Shown here piece after piece: positions 46,953-64,000 of a DNA stretch of 64,000 nucleotides; position 1 is the first letter of the stretch, and the number at the start of each line of letters is the position of its first letter. The position numbers and the translations under genes were made by a program. Below the pieces are notes generated by a model. The model saw nothing but the letters and a program-made list of their open reading frames with translations. It was not told the DNA's origin and searched no databases. Source of the DNA: Metridium senile (taxonomy: Eukaryota > Cnidaria > Anthozoa > Actiniaria > Metridiidae); assembly GCA_949775045.1 (NCBI GenBank), contig OX459107.1, positions 11,435,250 to 11,499,249 on the forward strand, read 5' to 3'.

Positions 46953-47295
46953 TTATGAAAACATGTACTTCGTACATTTTCATTTTATTTTGATGTGATT
47001 TTTATACGATGAGGTGGCTAGAACTGTGAACACAATCAGGCCTATGAGAATGGTCTCGAATGTGCGTAATTGACTTCACATTCTCACACGTTTCGTGTTT
47101 TCTCCAAAACTGGTAGCAACTGTTTCCTTTCTCAACTATTGTATAGTGCAAACACTCATTATCAACGTTAAACATTAGGTTAAGAAATCTTCACTGACGT
47201 TGCGTGTAGTAGAATGACGATGATTTGGATAAGCCACTAGCTACACGTTTTTAAGCACTTGGCATTTGAACAATGAAATCACAGATTAATGCCCA

Positions 47296-47368
47296 GCCTT
47301 TATAGCTCAGTGGTTAGAGCACTGGTCTTGTAAACCAGGGGTCGAGAGTTCGAGTCTCTCTAAAGGCT
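47296..47368 (+). tRNA. tRNA-Thr(TGT), unit 38
   Basis: Intact. Confidence 0.95.
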
Positions 47369-47458
47369 ACGTTTTAATTTTAAAACAGCGATTTCATTTT
47401 GGGGTTTCTGATTTCCCTCACATTAGTTCTTGAAAAACATTTAGCCCAACAGTTAAGC

Positions 47459-47531
47459 GGTCCGTTAGCTCAGTCGGCAGAGCGTGGTGCTAATAACGCT
47501 AAGGTCATGGGTTCGAGCCCCATACGGACCA
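47459..47531 (+). tRNA. tRNA-Ile(AAT), unit 38
   Basis: Intact. Confidence 0.95.
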
Positions 47532-47994
47532 CAGTCAATTCATTTTTACACCTGCTAGTTCAATAATTTCTGTCAAAATCATGCTAAACTGAGTCAATTT
47601 CAGCTTGAATTTCACGACAAATATTAATCGGCTTGGTGGTGGTAAACTCGCTGCATACTAAATTTATTTTGAAAATGAGAATGCCTTCAAGCTAAAGCTT
47701 ACAATCATCGTTGTTTGGTTTTTGGTGTTGCTTGGTTATATATTGTTTTCAATGGGACGATTACCGTGGAAGTGCATAAAAGAATCAGTTGAAGCATGTG
47801 CAAATTCGGCAAAGGTTTTGCACATTCTACCATTGTAATTAATTTCACTGGAGTAATTAACTTCACAACAATTCCATGTAAAATATGAATTTTTACCGAT
47901 GTTGAACAAGCACCTTGAATGTTTATCTTGACTCAGACATGCCAAACTGCAAGTCTTTACCAAACAGGCCAAAAAAGCCAAAAATATTTGACTA

Positions 47995-48067
47995 GCCTTT
48001 ATAGCTCAGTGGTTAGAGCACTGGTCTAGTAAACCAGGGGTCGAGAGTTCGAGTCTCTCTAAAGGCT
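47995..48067 (+). tRNA. tRNA-Thr(AGT), unit 39
   Basis: Intact. Confidence 0.95.
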
Positions 48068-48410
48068 TTATGAAAACATGTACTTCGTACATTTTCATTT
48101 TATTTTGATGTGATTTTTATACGATGAGGTGGCTAGAACTGTGAACACAATCAGGCCTATGAGAATGGTCTCGAATGTGCGTAATTGACTTCACATTCTC
48201 ACACGTTTCGTGTTTTCTCCAAAACTGGTAGCAACTGTTTCCTTTCTCAACTATTGTATAGTGCAAACACTCATTATCAACGTTAAACATTAGGTTAAGA
48301 AATCTTCACTGACGTTGCGTGTAGTAGAATGACGATGATTTGGATAAGCCACTAGCTACACGTTTTTAAGCACTTGGCATTTGAACAATGAAATCACAGA
48401 TTAATGCCCA

Positions 48411-48483
48411 GCCTTTATAGCTCAGTGGTTAGAGCACTGGTCTTGTAAACCAGGGGTCGAGAGTTCGAGTCTCTCTAAAGGCT
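48411..48483 (+). tRNA. tRNA-Thr(TGT), unit 39
   Basis: Intact. Confidence 0.95.
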
Positions 48484-48573
48484 ACGTTTTAATTTTAAAA
48501 CAGCGATTTCATTTTGGGGTTTCTGATTTCCCTCACATTAGTTCTTGAAAAACATTTAGCCCAACAGTTAAGC

Positions 48574-48646
48574 GGTCCGTTAGCTCAGTCGGCAGAGCGT
48601 GGTGCTAATAACGCTAAGGTCATGGGTTCGAGCCCCATACGGACCA
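48574..48646 (+). tRNA. tRNA-Ile(AAT), unit 39
   Basis: Intact. Confidence 0.95.
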
Positions 48647-49109
48647 CAGTCAATTCATTTTTACACCTGCTAGTTCAATAATTTCTGTCAAAATCATGCT
48701 AAACTGAGTCAATTTCAGCTTGAATTTCACGACAAATATTAATCGGCTTGGTGGTGCTATACTCGCTGCATACTAAATTTATTTTGAAAATGAGAATGCC
48801 TTCAAGCTAAAGCTTACAATCATCGTTGTTTGGTTTTTGGTGTTGCTTGGTTATATATTGTTTTCAATGGGACGATTACCGTGGAAGTGCATAAAAGAAT
48901 CAGTTGAAGCATGTGCAAATTCGGCAAAGGTTTTGCACATTCTACCATTGTAATTAATTTCACTGGAGTAATTAACTTCACAACAATTCCATGTAAAATA
49001 TGAATTTTTACCGATGTTGAACAAGCACCTTGAATGTTTATCTTGACTCAGACATGCCAAACTGCAAGTCTTTACCAAACAGGCCAAAAAAGCCAAAAAT
49101 ATTTGACTA

Positions 49110-49182
49110 GCCTTTATAGCTCAGTGGTTAGAGCACTGGTCTAGTAAACCAGGGGTCGAGAGTTCGAGTCTCTCTAAAGGCT
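49110..49182 (+). tRNA. tRNA-Thr(AGT), unit 40
   Basis: Intact. Confidence 0.95.
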
Positions 49183-49525
49183 TTATGAAAACATGTACTT
49201 CGTACATTTTCATTTTATTTTGATGTGATTTTTATACGATGAGGTGGCTAGAACTGTGAACACAATCAGGCCTATGAGAATGGTCTCGAATGTGCGTAAT
49301 TGACTTCACATTCTCACACGTTTCGTGTTTTCTCCAAAACTGGTAGCAACTGTTTCCTTTCTCAACTATTGTATAGTGCAAACACTCATTATCAACGTTA
49401 AACATTAGGTTAAGAAATCTTCACTGACGTTGCGTGTAGTAGAATGACGATGATTTGGATAAGCCACTAGCTACACGTTTTTAAGCACTTGGCATTTGAA
49501 CAATGAAATCACAGATTAATGCCCA

Positions 49526-49598
49526 GCCTTTATAGCTCAGTGGTTAGAGCACTGGTCTTGTAAACCAGGGGTCGAGAGTTCGAGTCTCTCTAAAGGCT
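49526..49598 (+). tRNA. tRNA-Thr(TGT), unit 40
   Basis: Intact. Confidence 0.95.
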
Positions 49599-49688
49599 AC
49601 GTTTTAATTTTAAAACAGCGATTTCATTTTGGGGTTTCTGATTTCCCTCACATTAGTTCTTGAAAAACATTTAGCCCAACAGTTAAGC

Positions 49689-49761
49689 GGTCCGTTAGCT
49701 CAGTCGGCAGAGCGTGGTGCTAATAACGCTAAGGTCATGGGTTCGAGCCCCATACGGACCA
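49689..49761 (+). tRNA. tRNA-Ile(AAT), unit 40
   Basis: Intact. Confidence 0.95.
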
Positions 49762-50224
49762 CAGTCAATTCATTTTTACACCTGCTAGTTCAATAATTTC
49801 TGTCAAAATCATGCTAAACTGAGTCAATTTCAGCTTGAATTTCACGACAAATATTAATCGGCTTGGTGGTGCTATACTCGCTGCATACTAAATTTATTTT
49901 GCAAATGAGAATGCCTTCAAGCTAAAGCTTACAATCATCGTTGTTTGGTTTTTGGTGTTGCTTGGTTATATATTGTTTTCAATGGGACGATTACCGTGGA
50001 AGTGCATAAAAGAATCAGTTGAAGCATGTGCAAATTCGGCAAAGGTTTTGCACATTCTACCATTGTAATTAATTTCACTGGAGTAATTAACTTCACAACA
50101 ATTCCATGTAAAATATGAATTTTTACCGATGTTGAACAAGCACCTTGAATGTTTATCTTGACTCAGACATGCCAAACTGCAAGTCTTTACCAAACAGGCC
50201 AAAAAAGCCAAAAATATTTGACTA

Positions 50225-50297
50225 GCCTTTATAGCTCAGTGGTTAGAGCACTGGTCTAGTAAACCAGGGGTCGAGAGTTCGAGTCTCTCTAAAGGCT
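50225..50297 (+). tRNA. tRNA-Thr(AGT), unit 41, first of two
   Basis: Intact. Confidence 0.95.
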
Positions 50298-50640
50298 TTA
50301 TGAAAACATGTACTTCGTACATTTTCATTTTATTTTGATGTGATTTTTATACGATGAGGTGGCTAGAACTGTGAACACAATCAGGCCTATGAGAATGGTC
50401 TCGAATGTGCGTAATTGACTTCACATTCTCACACGTTTCGTGTTTTCTCCAAAACTGGTAGCAACTGTTTCCTTTCTCAACTATTGTATAGTGCAAACAC
50501 TCATTATCAACGTTAAACATTAGGTTAAGAAATCTTCACTGACGTTGCGTGTAGTAGAATGACGATGATTTGGATAAGCCACTAGCTACACGTTTTTAAG
50601 CACTTGGCATTTGAACAATGAAATGACAGATTAATGCCCA

Positions 50641-50713
50641 GCCTTTATAGCTCAGTGGTTAGAGCACTGGTCTAGTAAACCAGGGGTCGAGAGTTCGAGT
50701 CTCTCTAAAGGCT
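50641..50713 (+). tRNA. tRNA-Thr(AGT), unit 41, second copy in the TGT position
   Basis: Same hybrid flanks as the copy at 38341, so units 36 and 41 share one origin. Confidence 0.95.
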
Positions 50714-51056
50714 TTATGAAAACATGTACTTCGTACATTTTCATTTTATTTTGATGTGATTTTTATACGATGAGGTGGCTAGAACTGTGAACACAATCAG
50801 GCCTATGAGAATGGTCTCGAATGTGCGTAATTGACTTCACATTCTCACACGTTTCGTGTTTTCTCCAAAACTGGTAGCAACTGTTTCCTTTCTCAACTAT
50901 TGTATAGTGCAAACACTCATTATCAACGTTAAACATTAGGTTAAGAAATCTTCACTGACGTTGCGTGTAGTAGAATGACGATGATTTGGATAAGCCACTA
51001 GCTACACGTTTTTAAGCACTTGGCATTTGAACAATGAAATCACAGATTAATGCCCA

Positions 51057-51129
51057 GCCTTTATAGCTCAGTGGTTAGAGCACTGGTCTTGTAAACCAGG
51101 GGTCGAGAGTTCGAGTCTCTCTAAAGGCT
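51057..51129 (+). tRNA. tRNA-Thr(TGT), unit 41
   Basis: Intact. Confidence 0.95.
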
Positions 51130-51219
51130 ACGTTTTAATTTTAAAACAGCGATTTCATTTTGGGGTTTCTGATTTCCCTCACATTAGTTCTTGAAAAACA
51201 TTTAGCCCAACAGTTAAGC

Positions 51220-51292
51220 GGTCCGTTAGCTCAGTCGGCAGAGCGTGGTGCTAATAACGCTAAGGTCATGGGTTCGAGCCCCATACGGACCA
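51220..51292 (+). tRNA. tRNA-Ile(AAT), unit 41, last gene of the array
   Basis: Intact; the shared 3' flank stops at about 51317. Confidence 0.95.
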
Positions 51293-51317
51293 CAGTCAAT
51301 TCATTTTTACACCTGCA

Positions 51318-52249
51318 AGATGAAATATGCATTTCTACCAATGTTTAACTTACACCTTTAAGTTATCAGGATACAAATTTCCGACCTCTTTTGTCGAAAT
51401 TACGTTGTTGATATCTTCGGAAAGATAATATCGTAATCATTTATTTCAATGCAAAAAAATTAAAAACGATTTTTTCTTTGATCGAATATTTTAAAGAAAA
51501 GCAAATCTGTAACTAAATAAAGACCGGAAACTGTTACAAACAAGTGCGTTTATCTCGTCTTTTTATTGCGATCAATTCCGCAACTTTAAAGAGTTCGATG
51601 TCAATACGATTTCAATAAATTTAAAGGACTTACAGAAAAACTTATTACTTTTAAAAAAGACGGTGTCCGAGATTGTTGATTAACGCAATTTAAAACGAGT
51701 TATGATCTCTTTTGTCTTTAACAACACTCAAAAAGTCATTGCGCGTCATACAGTGCGTACTTCTTGACATCGAACATTTTGAATAAGGTACGGTCAAATT
51801 TCATTTCTTGGCTAATAACATCTGAAATTTTAAAAATCATTCAAATCAAACTTGACTACGGAAAACTAGATTTGTTTAGCTTTCAGAAAATATATTATAC
51901 TTTTACTGAGTTAAGACGAAAAGAATACGCTTAATTTAAATTCGCGCACATAGGTGTCCATTTTGTATCCTGATACCTTAAACTTTAAACAATATCGTAA
52001 ACGAGTCAAAATGCACGTCTTTTCCAACCGGGCAATAAAAGACTAAACCGTTGACAGCTGAGTTTATGAATTGCAAATATTTTACATTGAAGATCATGGA
52101 TAATTGATCAATTCTTAATGAAAATTTAAATTTAATTTAATTGAAGCACCAATAGCATTATAACCTTGCTCCTAGAAATACTTTTGTACCCGTGAAATAG
52201 TTTAGTTTCAGATCAACACAGACCACGGCTGTATGATCATGAGCCAATA
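51318..52249. other. Intergenic region between the array and the host gene
   Basis: Apart from the inverted-repeat element at 51362-51977, I see no gene. The last 270 bp before the ATG at 52250 should contain the host gene promoter and 5' leader; no clear TATA box stands out in this AT-rich stretch. Confidence 0.6.
51362..51977. mobile_element. Short non-autonomous DNA transposon (MITE-like), TTAA-flanked, 616 bp
   Basis: TTAA at 51358-51361 is followed by GTTATCAGGATACAAA. The inverse, TTTGTATCCTGATACC, is followed by TTAA at 51978-51981. The 16-bp inverted ends differ at one base. No open frame of note. A TTAA duplication fits piggyBac- or Kolobok-type elements; the TIR sequence does not decide between them. 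Confidence 0.65.

Positions 52250-52250
<1 letters not shown>
52233..52250 (+). promoter_or_regulatory. Upstream mini-ORF overlapping the host gene start
   Basis: A five-codon ORF (ATG ATC ATG AGC CAA TAA) ends in TAATG, sharing one base with the main ATG at 52250. It could tune translation by reinitiation, if the leader begins upstream of it. Confidence 0.4.
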
Positions 52251-63891
<11,641 letters not shown>

Positions 63892-64000
63892 GGCAAATCA
63901 AAATGGCCAGAATTTAAAGGAGAATATAAGAATATAGTTCTCTCGAAGTTTCAGTATATCTTTAAACATGAAGCTCTGAGAAATTAATAAGTATCAAACT

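Larger units (their letters stand above)
138..51317 (+). repeat. Tandem array of ~1.1-kb units with Thr-AGT, Thr-TGT and Ile-AAT tRNA genes (41 units, 117 gene copies)
   Basis: The canonical period is 1,115-1,121 bp, with all tRNAs on the + strand. Each unit runs Thr-AGT, about 340 bp spacer, Thr-TGT, about 90 bp spacer, Ile-AAT, about 460 bp spacer. The spacers contain no recognisable gene and are nearly identical from unit to unit. T-runs suited to Pol III termination follow each tRNA: about 25 bp after Thr-AGT, 4 bp after Thr-TGT and 11 bp after Ile. Variant units: 7968 (spacer deletion of about 176 bp), 10025 (rearranged spacer), 11076 (no TGT, fused), seven more units without TGT (16236, 22848, 30578, 31601, 33741, 34764, 35788), and two with a second AGT (37925, 50225). 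The array is interrupted once, by the transposon at 38764-45069. It ends near 51317, where the post-Ile spacer stops matching. Units are numbered 1-41 in the entries below. Confidence 0.97.

Noticed and set aside
138..51317. CRISPR array
   Set aside because: The repeat units are over 1 kb and contain tRNA genes; there are no short direct repeats with unique spacers and no cas genes, and the genome is eukaryotic.
138..51317. tRNA-derived SINE array
   Set aside because: Units are tandem with complete, paired tRNA genes and constant spacers, without poly(A) tails or target duplications around each copy.

Overview
The window is eukaryotic, and most probably metazoan. Spliced GT-AG genes, Pol III-type tRNA genes with internal A and B boxes, a DIRS retrotransposon and a secreted PAN/EGF/thrombospondin-1/WSC-like protein together suggest a marine invertebrate. 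A cnidarian is my best guess, from the domain architecture only; no marker settles the taxon.

Region 1 (about 138-51,317) is a head-to-tail array of about 1.1-kb units on the + strand. The canonical unit is tRNA-Thr(AGT), a spacer of about 340 bp, tRNA-Thr(TGT), a spacer of about 90 bp, tRNA-Ile(AAT), then a spacer of about 460 bp. I count 41 units holding 117 tRNA gene copies: 43 Thr-AGT, 33 Thr-TGT and 41 Ile-AAT. A few are broken: a 5'-truncated first copy, one Thr-TGT split by a transposon, and one Ile with a 5-nt deletion. Both array edges lie inside the window. The units show block duplications, a TGT deletion with one junction shared by seven units, unequal crossovers inside the tRNA bodies, and scattered private variants shared between distant units.

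Region 2 (38,764-45,069) is a 6.3-kb DNA transposon sitting inside a Thr-TGT gene. It has a 3-bp TTA target duplication and long terminal inverted repeats. Its one two-exon gene, on the minus strand, gives an intact protein of 1,536 residues: two N-terminal Cys/His modules, a large central region, a FEN1/XPG-like (PIN-fold) nuclease module and a C-terminal Cys-rich (CXC-like) cluster. Together with the 3-bp duplication this fits the Academ superfamily.

Region 3 (51,318-63,891) is a host gene on the + strand, with five coding exons and 283 residues: signal peptide, PAN/apple, EGF-like, thrombospondin type 1 and WSC-like domains. A 616-bp TTAA-flanked inverted-repeat element lies just upstream. 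Intron 1 carries an apparently complete DIRS-type tyrosine-recombinase retrotransposon (about 53,413-58,203). Intron 4 carries a TAG/AAT microsatellite and a minisatellite with an 81-bp unit that is open in the forward frame and His-rich when translated.

The tRNA array, transposon and retrotransposon are independent layers. The array supplies tRNAs for ANN codons (Thr, Ile) and evolves by unequal exchange. The Academ element is a later insertion into the array. The DIRS element is a later insertion into the host intron; its two 126-bp inverted repeats are identical by eye.
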